DNA of 13,386 nucleotides from assembly GCA_900767005.1 (NCBI GenBank), contig CAAFXL010000052.1, forward strand, positions 1 to 13,386, given 5' to 3'. Source of the DNA: an uncultured Ruminobacter sp. Lineage in GTDB: Bacteria > Pseudomonadota > Gammaproteobacteria > Enterobacterales > Succinivibrionaceae. Both the position numbers and the translations under genes were made by a program. Of the stretch, positions 1 to 6,307 are shown piece after piece (position 1 is the first letter of the stretch; each line of letters opens with the position of its first letter). The notes below the pieces were generated by a model, which did no database searches, had not been told where the DNA came from, and worked only from the letters and a program-made list of their open reading frames with translations.

Positions 1-39
1 ATTCCATTGGTAACCTTGCTTACTTTATTGAATAAGCAA

Positions 40-66
40 ATGTTAACATAAATCTTTAATTGTCAA
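40..66 (-). promoter_or_regulatory. possible promoter reading toward the left window edge
   Basis: On the minus strand a perfect TTGACA (66-61) is followed after 15 bases by TAACAT (45-40), 4 of 6 against the -10 consensus. The spacer is shorter than the preferred 17. The -10 overlaps the 10-base palindrome ATGTTAACAT (40-49). Downstream, AAGG followed six bases later by ATG (7-5) could be the start of a gene that leaves the window after two codons. If so, a new transcription unit starts just past the epimerase stub. Too little is visible to name the gene. Confidence 0.3.
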
Positions 67-87
67 CAATACCTAATAAAAATATTT

Positions 88-201
88 TTATCGATTCACA
101 CCATTTACAATAATATCATTAAATCCATCCATATTAGCTATTATGGAATTAGTCATATTAGTACCAATAAAACCTGAACCACCAAATAAAAAATAATTCA
201 T
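88..201 (-). pseudogene. truncated NAD-dependent sugar epimerase/dehydratase, N-terminal stub
   Basis: A 37-codon reading frame starts with ATG at 201, behind a good ribosome binding site (AAGGAT about 7 bases upstream), and ends with TAA at 90-88. Its N-terminus MNYFLFGGSGFIGTN has the GxxGxxG dinucleotide-binding fingerprint (G7, G10, G13) of the first beta-alpha-beta unit of extended short-chain dehydrogenases such as UDP-sugar epimerases. The family is normally about 300 residues. Here the frame stops after the second predicted strand (NDIIV), with no continuation in another frame before a new promoter-like sequence. It begins 29 bases after the sugar phosphotransferase stop on the same strand, so it was probably the next gene of a polysaccharide operon, cut off by deletion or recombination. 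The stub could not bind substrate or catalyse. Confidence 0.7.
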
Positions 202-230
202 TACAAATCCTTATTTTTCTTAAAAATCAA

Positions 231-1727
231 TTAGTAAGCATCTTTATGTAAAATAACCACCTTAATGGTTTTTAGAATAATCTTGATATCATTAATAAGT
301 GACCATTCCTTGATGTACTTTCGATCAAGTGCTACAACATCTTCAAAAGAGGTAATCGTGCTTCGCCCACTTACCTGCCATAAACCTGTAATGCCAGGTT
401 TTATAAAAAGTCGTGATTTATGAAATAAACAATACTTATTCCACTCATCTAAAGTTGGAGGTCTAGTGCCAACTAATGACATATCACCTTTTAATACATT
501 AAAAAATTGCGGAAATTCATCGATGCTTAGTTTTCTAATCCAAGCACCTATCCCCTCTTTATGAGTTCCATCAGGTAAAATTTTGTTACCAATAATGCGA
601 GGATCAAATTCCATCTTAAACATCATCCCATCACCAAAAAGGTTCTGTTTTTCAAGCTCTTTCTTTCTGCTTTCCGCATCAACATACATGGTTCTAAACT
701 TATATAAATTAAAAACCCTACCATGTAGCCCTACTCGTTTTTGCTTAAAAAAGATTGGTCCAGGGGACACAACAAGCATTATTGGAGCAAGAAATAAAAA
801 CATTAAACCTGTAATAAAACACCCTACCAGTGCCCCAAAAATATCTACTAACCTTTTAATAAACATTTGAGAGGTGCTCATATAGTTTAAGGTTGTAGTT
901 ATGGTCTTATAGGGACCCAAATTTGAGGAAAATTGTTTAAAATTTGTTTGATAGAAAGAATTAGTTAATGAAACATGTACTGTGGAGCCACAGTAAGTTA
1001 GGTCTTCTAAAATCTTTGATAATTTATCTGAAATTGTATCAGTTACTACTAAGATTTCATCTATCCATTGCTTATTAGCAAAGGTTAAATAATCATCTTC
1101 TAAAATAAAATCTATTTTATTAGTTGTTACCTCATTAAACTTATAAATAATACTTTCTTTATTATGATTAAAATCTGATGTTTTATCATTAGTAAGCATA
1201 AAACCAATCACTGAATAATCAGAAAGACCATTAAGAATAGTTTTAGGATCTGCTAAATTAAAAAAATCACTATTAGTAATAATTAATAAAGATTTTTTAA
1301 TTTTACTTTTATCATTAAAAGTAAAATATATCTTTTTATAAATAAATAATAATATTTCACTTATCAAAATATAAAAAATTGGGAAATATACAAAAATAAC
1401 CATTCTTGAATATTCAATTCCCTGTTTGGTCGCAAATATGAATATAACCGTTGCAATATCAGCTAAGATTAATTGATTGATGTTAGCAAATAAATTATTA
1501 AAAAATGATCTACTTTTATAGCTTTTATATAAACCAAGAGAGACAAATAATAAAAACCAAACTAGTGACAATAAGCATGAAATATTCAAATATTTTGAAT
1601 TACTATAAATTATTTGATGCTCAATATGAATAAAGTAAGACAAAGCCAATGAGCAATGAAGTGCTACAAGCGTAACTATCAATATATCTAAATTTTTTGT
1701 CCAACTATGGGACTTTTTTTGGAACAT
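231..1727 (-). CDS. polyprenyl-phosphate sugar phosphotransferase (WbaP/WcaJ/CpsE type)
   Basis: Inner-membrane enzyme predicted to move a sugar 1-phosphate from a UDP-sugar to undecaprenyl phosphate, the first step of capsule, exopolysaccharide or O-antigen repeat-unit synthesis. At 498 residues it has the usual length of the large form. Four N-terminal membrane segments (about 11-33, 48-67, 85-100, 107-130) precede a soluble CoA-binding-like middle domain (about 140-280). A membrane-associated helix follows (about 292-321), then the bacterial sugar transferase domain. Diagnostic stretches are FKQKRVG (327-333), FNLYKFRTM (339-347), SIDEFPQ (401-407) with the Asp-Glu catalytic pair D403/E404, GDMSLVGTRPP (414-424) and KPGITGLWQVSGRS (443-456). 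The sugar (glucose, galactose or other) cannot be read from sequence. Codons 3-5 lie in a run of seven A. A truncated epimerase follows 29 bases downstream, and an envelope sulfatase lies 205 bases upstream on the same strand. Confidence 0.93.
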   Translation of the reverse strand: MFQKKSHSWTKNLDILIVTLVALHCSLALSYFIHIEHQIIYSNSKYLNISCLLSLVWFLLFVSLGLYKSYKSRSFFNNLFANINQLILADIATVIFIFATKQGIEYSRMVIFVYFPIFYILISEILLFIYKKIYFTFNDKSKIKKSLLIITNSDFFNLADPKTILNGLSDYSVIGFMLTNDKTSDFNHNKESIIYKFNEVTTNKIDFILEDDYLTFANKQWIDEILVVTDTISDKLSKILEDLTYCGSTVHVSLTNSFYQTNFKQFSSNLGPYKTITTTLNYMSTSQMFIKRLVDIFGALVGCFITGLMFLFLAPIMLVVSPGPIFFKQKRVGLHGRVFNLYKFRTMYVDAESRKKELEKQNLFGDGMMFKMEFDPRIIGNKILPDGTHKEGIGAWIRKLSIDEFPQFFNVLKGDMSLVGTRPPTLDEWNKYCLFHKSRLFIKPGITGLWQVSGRSTITSFEDVVALDRKYIKEWSLINDIKIILKTIKVVILHKDAY

Positions 1728-1750
1728 ATTGTAAATCTCAAATACTGTTT

Positions 1751-1779
1751 TTAATAAACAAGCCCAACTTTACTTTCAA
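1751..1779 (-). promoter_or_regulatory. predicted sigma-70 promoter of the sugar phosphotransferase
   Basis: On the minus strand TTGAAA (1779-1774, 5 of 6 to the -35 consensus), a 17-base spacer and TATTAA (1756-1751, 4 of 6 to the -10 consensus). Transcription would start near 1744, giving a leader of about 17 bases before the ATG at 1727. The leader has only a weak GAG as ribosome binding site. The rest of the 205-base gap (1728-1932) shows no gene. Confidence 0.4.
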
Positions 1780-1917
1780 TATTTGCCAAAAAAGATGAAC
1801 AAAATTTTTAACATTAATACGAAACTCTTAAAAAGATTTCACCTTTTATGACAGTTATGTAAAGTAGGCAAACTTCCCTGTTTTTTACTTTTAGCCTTAG
1901 ACTTAAGTAAGTTCTAC

Positions 1918-1938
1918 TAATCAAGTAATTGATTACTT
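1918..1938. repeat. overlapping inverted repeats at the sulfatase stop codon
   Basis: TAATCAA, GTAA loop, TTGATTA forms a perfect 7-base stem at 1918-1935. AAGTAAT, two central bases, ATTACTT forms a second one at 1923-1938. They share bases, so only one can form at a time. Both overlap the TAA stop at 1935-1933. No T-run follows on the minus strand, so a classical terminator is not supported. They may be an operator, a weak mRNA 3' structure or chance in AT-rich DNA. Confidence 0.35.
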
Positions 1939-4308
1939 AATCCATGCTATAAAGCCTAAGATTAATTTTTCTTCCTCTTCGCTAAATACGCCCTTTGGTT
2001 CAATATAAGTATCGTTACCAGAAAATATTAATTTTCCGACTTTTTGGTGATACTTAACCTCAAGTTCATTTGGCTTTTCATAGTCATAAACAAGAAGTGG
2101 TTCTCGTTCATAATCCAAACCATTAAGTATTGGATTTGAATTAAACCTATTCATTTTGTATTTAGGAAGCATTAAATCTTGAAGCATCACGCCAAGGGAG
2201 GCATGAGTAAATGAATTACTATTAACAATGCCTTTATGTTCACCATCGACAATAACTAAAGGAACGTTATATAAGTCAAAGCTATTAATTGGCTTATTGA
2301 CATCAGACCATATTGGGTGATCCCCAAAGAAGACCACAATGCCATCTTTGAAATAATTCATTTCGCCAAGTTCTGAAATAAATTTTGCAACAGCATCATC
2401 TGAGTACTTGAATGCAAGTTTCATATCATTAAAGCCAATTGGAGAGTTATAAGGTGTATGATTACTTGCAGTTTTAGTTACATAAATAAACTTATCTGAC
2501 TTTTCTGTTTTTAAACGGTTAATGATGTAATCAAACATCACATTATCGTTTACACTATTAAAGACATATCTTTCTTTAACATTAGAAAACGCTTCGTTAT
2601 CAGCATAAACTTCTTCATCAAATGCAACATTTTGTATGGTTTCATTCATACCAAATACGTTATCAGTAGAAGATATAAACATTGATCTATAGCCATTATT
2701 TTTAAGATTAGTTAAAAGATCATTTTCTGCAAAAATTTGTTTAATGAATTTATTTTGTTTGTCTGGAGATTTTTCATTTGCAGTAAATTGAGGAAATGAC
2801 TTTAACACAGAAAGTAATGATAATGACGTAGATTGAGCCATAGAGTGATAATTAGTAAATAACCAATTCTCTTTACCAATTTGCTCAAGATTTGGCATAT
2901 AACTTAAATCTGTTCCACAGATCTTGGTTAAATTACAACTCCATGATTCAACTAAAATAATGATTATATTCTTTTGCTTATTTTGCCCTACATGTTCTTC
3001 CCATTTAAAATCTAATGAGTCACGAGCTTCATAAGTTTCCTCATAATCTTTACTTACATCACCTACTGCATAGAAACTGTAACCATTAACTTGAAACACG
3101 TTGGAAATTTTTGAAAGATTTAATTCATTATTGTCAGTAGGTAAAGTCCCCCACACAGAAGATGCTATTAATAATAAAATTATGAAAGTTAGATTAGAAA
3201 ACTTGTTTAGACTATTAGATCTTATAACAAAAATACCTAAAACAACTGTTAAAACTAATGAGACTATCATAAACCATGCACTTGGTGTTAATAAGTACAT
3301 AATTATGAAGTCATAAACATATTTAATATCACCAGCAAAACCAGCAAATCTAAAATTAAATCTTACGTTTAAGGCAATTTGTAAACAGTTATCAACTAGT
3401 AAAACAATGATAAATGGGAATGGAATTATTTCTAAAATTCCTTTCACCCATTTATTCTTAAATACGTTGCATAAAATTAAAGGGAATAAAATTAATAAAA
3501 GTAATGGAATGTAGTTTTGTTCAAATAAAAGTACATTCTCAAAATATGTTCCGTTACCATACAATATCGCTTCATAATTAATAACAAAGAAGGAAACATT
3601 TATTGCAGAAATAATGCCTAGAGACACAAATGAAGCTTTAAATAGCTCACCGTTTACTTTTTTAGAGATAAAATAAATTAATCCCAAAACTACTAAAAAG
3701 CATATTCCCAAATAAACATAACTTAAAAAGTTATAATCTTCATCAAATTGTGTTTTTTCTGCTTTAGTAAGTGTAACGGGTTTTAGAATTGGGGTTAAAT
3801 CTAAAGAAACTTTTTCTTTTAAAACTTTAATTACAACACTTTCTTTATCGTAACTAACAACTCCAATTTGGATATCATGATTTTTAACTAAATTATTTAT
3901 AATTTCATTAGCATGAACTTCTCTTTCATTAATTAATAAATCTCGTAATAAAAATAAATTTCCTTTACCATTAAGAACTATTTCTAATTTATGAGAAGAT
4001 AATAGAGGAATAAAGAACTCTTTAAAATTAAATGTTATTTCGTTTTTAAATACTTCATTGATATTAGTTTCTAGATTTGCATTAACTAAAGACTTATTTA
4101 CATACTCAAAATTATTAAAATCAAGTTCACTACTATCATTATAGCCATTAAACTCAATATTACCGTCTTCTAACAAATAAGCATAATATAGTGAAACACC
4201 ATTAAAACCATTTGCATCACTTATTAATAATGGAAATGTAATTTTAGAGAAATTAAATGAAATTATAAAAGTTATTAATAAGGTAATCAGTAATTTAGTT
4301 ATTTTCAT
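1933..4308 (-). CDS. membrane-anchored sulfatase-family transferase (LtaS/OpgB-like)
   Basis: Predicted inner-membrane enzyme of the alkaline-phosphatase/sulfatase superfamily. Relatives move phosphoglycerol or phosphoethanolamine onto envelope glycans and lipids. From the ATG at 4308 it has 791 residues. A TTG at 4323 would add five; neither start has a clear ribosome binding site, and the ATG is preferred because the signal anchor follows it directly. Layout: membrane segment about 3-20, a periplasmic domain of some 170 residues, six more segments (about 195-214, 225-245, 266-283, 291-311, 332-362, 373-387), then the periplasmic catalytic domain from about 445. Visible site residues: E454 in IIILVESW (metal ligand), S493/T494 in AQSTSLSLLS (nucleophile region), H617 in SNHTPY, and D663/H664 in VVFFGDH. 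Spacing matches LtaS (Glu, Thr 45 residues on, late Asp-His). The substrate is unknown; surface polysaccharide decoration would fit the neighbours. Confidence 0.85.
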   Translation of the reverse strand: MKITKLLITLLITFIISFNFSKITFPLLISDANGFNGVSLYYAYLLEDGNIEFNGYNDSSELDFNNFEYVNKSLVNANLETNINEVFKNEITFNFKEFFIPLLSSHKLEIVLNGKGNLFLLRDLLINEREVHANEIINNLVKNHDIQIGVVSYDKESVVIKVLKEKVSLDLTPILKPVTLTKAEKTQFDEDYNFLSYVYLGICFLVVLGLIYFISKKVNGELFKASFVSLGIISAINVSFFVINYEAILYGNGTYFENVLLFEQNYIPLLLLILFPLILCNVFKNKWVKGILEIIPFPFIIVLLVDNCLQIALNVRFNFRFAGFAGDIKYVYDFIIMYLLTPSAWFMIVSLVLTVVLGIFVIRSNSLNKFSNLTFIILLLIASSVWGTLPTDNNELNLSKISNVFQVNGYSFYAVGDVSKDYEETYEARDSLDFKWEEHVGQNKQKNIIIILVESWSCNLTKICGTDLSYMPNLEQIGKENWLFTNYHSMAQSTSLSLLSVLKSFPQFTANEKSPDKQNKFIKQIFAENDLLTNLKNNGYRSMFISSTDNVFGMNETIQNVAFDEEVYADNEAFSNVKERYVFNSVNDNVMFDYIINRLKTEKSDKFIYVTKTASNHTPYNSPIGFNDMKLAFKYSDDAVAKFISELGEMNYFKDGIVVFFGDHPIWSDVNKPINSFDLYNVPLVIVDGEHKGIVNSNSFTHASLGVMLQDLMLPKYKMNRFNSNPILNGLDYEREPLLVYDYEKPNELEVKYHQKVGKLIFSGNDTYIEPKGVFSEEEEKLILGFIAWIK

Positions 4309-4340
4309 AAAGATTTGATTCAAATATTTATAATGAGAGA

Positions 4341-4369
4341 GTTATAGACAAAAAGAAACACCGACACAA
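4341..4369 (-). promoter_or_regulatory. weak candidate promoter of the sulfatase gene
   Basis: On the minus strand TTGTGT (4369-4364, 3 of 6), 17 bases, TATAAC (4346-4341, 5 of 6). The -35 would sit in the loop and stem of the pilin terminator, so a terminator and a promoter would overlap. The start would be near 4334, with a leader of about 26 bases before the ATG at 4308. The evidence is the -10 and the spacing only. Confidence 0.25.
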
Positions 4370-4380
4370 AAGTCGGTGTT
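4345..4380 (-). terminator. rho-independent terminator of the pilin gene
   Basis: Perfect 9-base stem AACACCGAC/GTCGGTGTT (4357-4365 and 4372-4380) with a 6-base loop. On the minus strand it is followed by TTTCTTTTT. It begins 23 bases after the pilin stop codon and is GC-rich for this DNA. It separates the pilin from the sulfatase gene. Its survival shows that the 3' end of the pilin gene is intact although the 5' end is missing. Confidence 0.88.
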
Positions 4381-4403
4381 ATAAGATTTAAATTAATTTT
4401 AAA

Positions 4404-4829
4404 TTAGCAAAGATCATTTGCAATACAAGTTGATGAAGAACTACGTTCCCAGTCTACAGCACCAGTATCAGCAGCAGTAAACTTTGGAATTAAAACAAAA
4501 GTAGAACCTTTTAAATTAGCAGAATTCTTGGCTTTAGCAGTTATTTCAGCACTAGCAACTGTAATTGTTGAAACATACTTTGTAGCATAGTCAGCTGCAG
4601 CAGCAATTCTCCAACCATTTCCATTACCACCATTCTTACATGCAGAAACTTTAATTTGAGCTTTAGGATTATGTGTAGGAGCTTTGTCGAAAATACATAA
4701 TTCAACCTGCTTCTTAACACCATCAGTAGCCTGAACAACTTCAGTGAAACGAGCACGAGCCATGTACTTAGCGTATGCTGGTAGAGCAATAGCAGCTAAG
4801 ATACCAATGATTGCGATAACGATCATTAA
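4404..4829 (-). pseudogene. type IV major pilin lacking leader and cleavage site (silent-cassette-like)
   Basis: The reading frame encodes MIVIAIIGILAAIALPAYAK and the rest of a pilin-like body, 140 residues ending at TAA 4406-4404. Intact type IV prepilins begin with a short basic leader and Gly|Phe-Thr-Leu-Ile-Glu-Leu before this hydrophobic helix. Here homology stops at the Leu codon (4829-4827), and the next upstream in-frame triplet is TGA. The prepilin peptidase site, mature Phe1 and Glu5 are absent, and no upstream frame supplies them. The ATG at 4826 has no ribosome binding site. Four Cys are present: one in VELCIF, one in VSACKNG, and two in the C-terminal TCIANDLC, the usual D-region disulfide pair. 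Arg is mostly CGT (three of four), unlike the AGA/AGG/CGA mix of the recombinase upstream, as expected for a highly expressed pilin. As it stands it cannot make a working pilin. It is either a donor cassette for an expressed locus elsewhere or a remnant. Confidence 0.85.
4806..4827. other. candidate recombinase core site at the pilin break point
   Basis: On the minus strand AATGATCG, six bases TTATCG, CAATCATT: 8-base inverted arms that match at 7 of 8 positions. Tyrosine recombinases commonly act on two inverted arms around a 6-8 base overlap. The site ends exactly where pilin homology ends, 51 bases from the recombinase stop. A further AATGAT directly precedes it (4834-4829). It codes for the conserved pilin residues MIVIAII, so an expressed pilin gene could carry a near-identical copy. 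A function is inferred; the repeat may be a by-product of the codons. Confidence 0.35.
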
Positions 4830-4877
4830 TCATTTCAAACTTAAGTATAAGATTATTATATTTTATAAAACTTGCTT

Positions 4878-6072
4878 TTATAATTTTTTAATATCTATAA
4901 TTCCCTTACAAGCAGGCATACTCATAATGAATTTTCCCCAAATTTTCTGTAAATCAAATCTCTGCGGATAAAAGTTACATCTAGCATATGACTTTTGAGT
5001 TTGTGTTCGATTAAAGTGACAAATGTAGGCTTCTTTAGCATCAAATGAAAATTTTCCACCATCAATTAGATCTATGACTGTTCTAAATAATGCTCGAGTT
5101 CCATGTGGACAAATTTTCCTTTTAAAAGATTTAGGAATAGAAGCATAAATATATTGCTCTAAAGTTCTGACTTTTAATTTCTTTGCTTCATCAGAAACGT
5201 CATTTAGTAATTCCATAATCATAGGAGTTAAAGGAATTTTGAAATTATCAACACATTTTGTGTTGATAGTAACAAAGTTTTCTCCCTTTTTATAATTGTG
5301 AATGACTTGAATAGTTTCATTCCTTCGCGTTCCTAAAATTAAATGAATCAGCCAAATTTTATATTTAAACTCATCAACATTTTTATTTAATCCTCTAAGG
5401 AACTTGTTAATATTCCTTTTAGCATCAGCTTGTGAACAAAATGTTTCACAATTTAGTGCTTGTCGATGGTCATCACTTTGCGAAGTAATTAGAAATTCCT
5501 TAGTTTTAGGAATTTGGTAAGTTGTATATGAATTTTGATTTAACCAAGTAATAAAAACTTCTAGAATTTTTTTATATAAATCTTTTGTTGTATCTTTAAC
5601 TCTATGATTACTGTTGATAAAAGTTTTAACGCATTTTGAAATATCACATTCATTTAGCGGTTTTTCAAAACAATCTAATAGGATATTTTTGATTGCTCTT
5701 TGGTAAATGGTTTTTGTATTTTTACTTTTTGGTGTTTCATTAATGAATAGATTAAAGAGCTCTTTAACACTTTTTTCTGATGATTTTTTTTTGAACTTTA
5801 ATTTCTGAAGTTTGGGGCATATTAATATTTTTATCTAACATATTTTCTAGGTAATTATCACCGATATTTTTAGGGGGTAAATTGATTACCTCATCAGATA
5901 TTTTTTCAAATTGCTCTTTTAATATTTCACATATTTGATTAAGTGAATATATAATTTTATTATAATTTATTATAGGAAATATAGCTTTTGAGAATAACAT
6001 AATTAAATCTGAAAAAGTATATACTTTAATATTTTTCTCATCAAAAATTATCAAAAAAATTCCTTTAATCAT
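4878..6072 (-). pseudogene. tyrosine recombinase (phage integrase family), frameshifted at an A9 tract
   Basis: Two overlapping minus-strand frames together encode one recombinase. Frame 1 starts with ATG at 6072 behind a strong GAGGAT ribosome binding site and stops at 5764. Frame 2 is open from 5834 to TAA at 4878 but has no usable start before its catalytic domain. Joining them in the A9 tract (one A fewer) gives about 397 residues. Residues about 1-95 match nothing I recognise; 97-180 look like a core-binding domain; the rest is catalytic. All expected residues are visible in joined numbering: R249 in GTRRNE, K272, H323 and R326 in HGTR, H352, and nucleophile Y362, ten residues after H352 as in P4-type integrases. 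IPLTPMIMELL is the typical mid-domain segment. It does site-specific DNA cutting and rejoining. The intact active site argues for recent, reversible or programmed frame loss, or a base-calling error, over long decay. A truncated pilin lies 51 bases downstream on the same strand. Confidence 0.85.
5784..5792 (-). repeat. A9 homopolymer at the recombinase frame junction
   Basis: Nine A on the minus strand between GTTC and TCATCAG. With eight A (or eleven) the two recombinase frames join into one protein reading VQKKSSEKSV. With nine, translation ends at TAA 5766-5764. Runs of this length are known substrates for replication slippage (phase variation) and RNA polymerase slippage. They are also where sequencing and assembly most often miscount. 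Confidence 0.85.
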
Positions 6073-6080
6073 AATTATCT

Positions 6081-6173
6081 ATCCTCTAAAAACATAATAT
6101 TTATTAACTATTGATTGTTGTAATTATTTAAAATTAAGGTAAGAATTAAACTAAAAGTTAAAAATCTTGTCAA
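6081..6173 (-). promoter_or_regulatory. sigma-70 promoter and ribosome binding site of the recombinase
   Basis: On the minus strand a perfect TTGACA (6173-6168), a 17-base spacer and TTTAAT (6150-6145, 5 of 6). Transcription should begin near 6138, giving a leader of about 66 bases. Within it GAGGAT (6086-6081) lies 8 bases before the ATG at 6072. This is the best promoter in the window and suggests that the recombinase is transcribed despite its frame break. No operator was identified. Confidence 0.65.
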
Positions 6174-6187
6174 TAACATAAAGACTT

Positions 6188-6215
6188 ATTTTTAATTCTT
6201 TTGAGAATTAAAAAT
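6188..6215. repeat. 12-base perfect inverted repeat between divergent genes
   Basis: ATTTTTAATTCT, loop TTTG, AGAATTAAAAAT: a perfect 12-base stem with a 4-base loop, 15 bases upstream of the recombinase -35 and 93 bases before yacG. It lacks GC pairs for a strong terminator. It could be an operator for the divergent promoters, a junction of accessory and core DNA, or chance in AT-rich sequence. The rest of 6073-6307 holds only the recombinase promoter and the yacG leader. Confidence 0.4.
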
Positions 6216-6307
6216 TAAATGAAACATTAATTCGAAGTTTAATATAAATAATGGTAAAATTTGCTCAATTATAAAATTTTAAATTGACTAAATTTAAAGG
6301 ATAAAAA

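Noticed and set aside
583..870. Plus-strand open frame of 95 codons
   Set aside because: It lies wholly inside the sugar phosphotransferase on the other strand, has no ribosome binding site and resembles no family. It is a shadow of the real gene.
1712..1727. Run of seven A in codons 3-5 of the sugar phosphotransferase as a phase-variation switch
   Set aside because: Seven is short for slippage, the gene is in frame and such runs are common at this base composition.
3101..3316. Plus-strand open frame of 71 codons
   Set aside because: Antisense to the sulfatase gene, with no start signals and no recognisable features.
4541..4789. Second minus-strand frame of 82 codons within the pilin
   Set aside because: It overlaps the pilin in another phase and is Leu-rich from frame-shifted Ala and Val codons. 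The pilin frame carries clear homology.
4827..4877. Hope that the pilin leader lies in a shifted frame just upstream
   Set aside because: All three minus-strand frames were translated; none encodes Gly-Phe-Thr-Leu-Ile-Glu or a basic leader. The 5' part is absent, not frameshifted.
4853..4883. TATAAT at 4860-4855 as a pilin promoter
   Set aside because: The matching -35 is only 3 of 6, perfect TATAAT is expected by chance in such AT-rich DNA, and the transcript would have no ribosome binding site.
4744..4971. Plus-strand frame of 75 codons across the pilin and recombinase ends
   Set aside because: Antisense to two better-supported genes, with no ribosome binding site.
4878..5222. Short separate gene of 114 codons starting at ATG 5222
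   Set aside because: The frame is open far upstream, and the ATG lies in the middle of the recombinase catalytic domain (IPLTPMIMELL). It is the C-terminal part of the larger recombinase.
4404..6072. Insertion sequence or transposon
   Set aside because: No terminal inverted repeats or target duplications bracket the region, and the recombinase is of the integrase type, not a DDE transposase.
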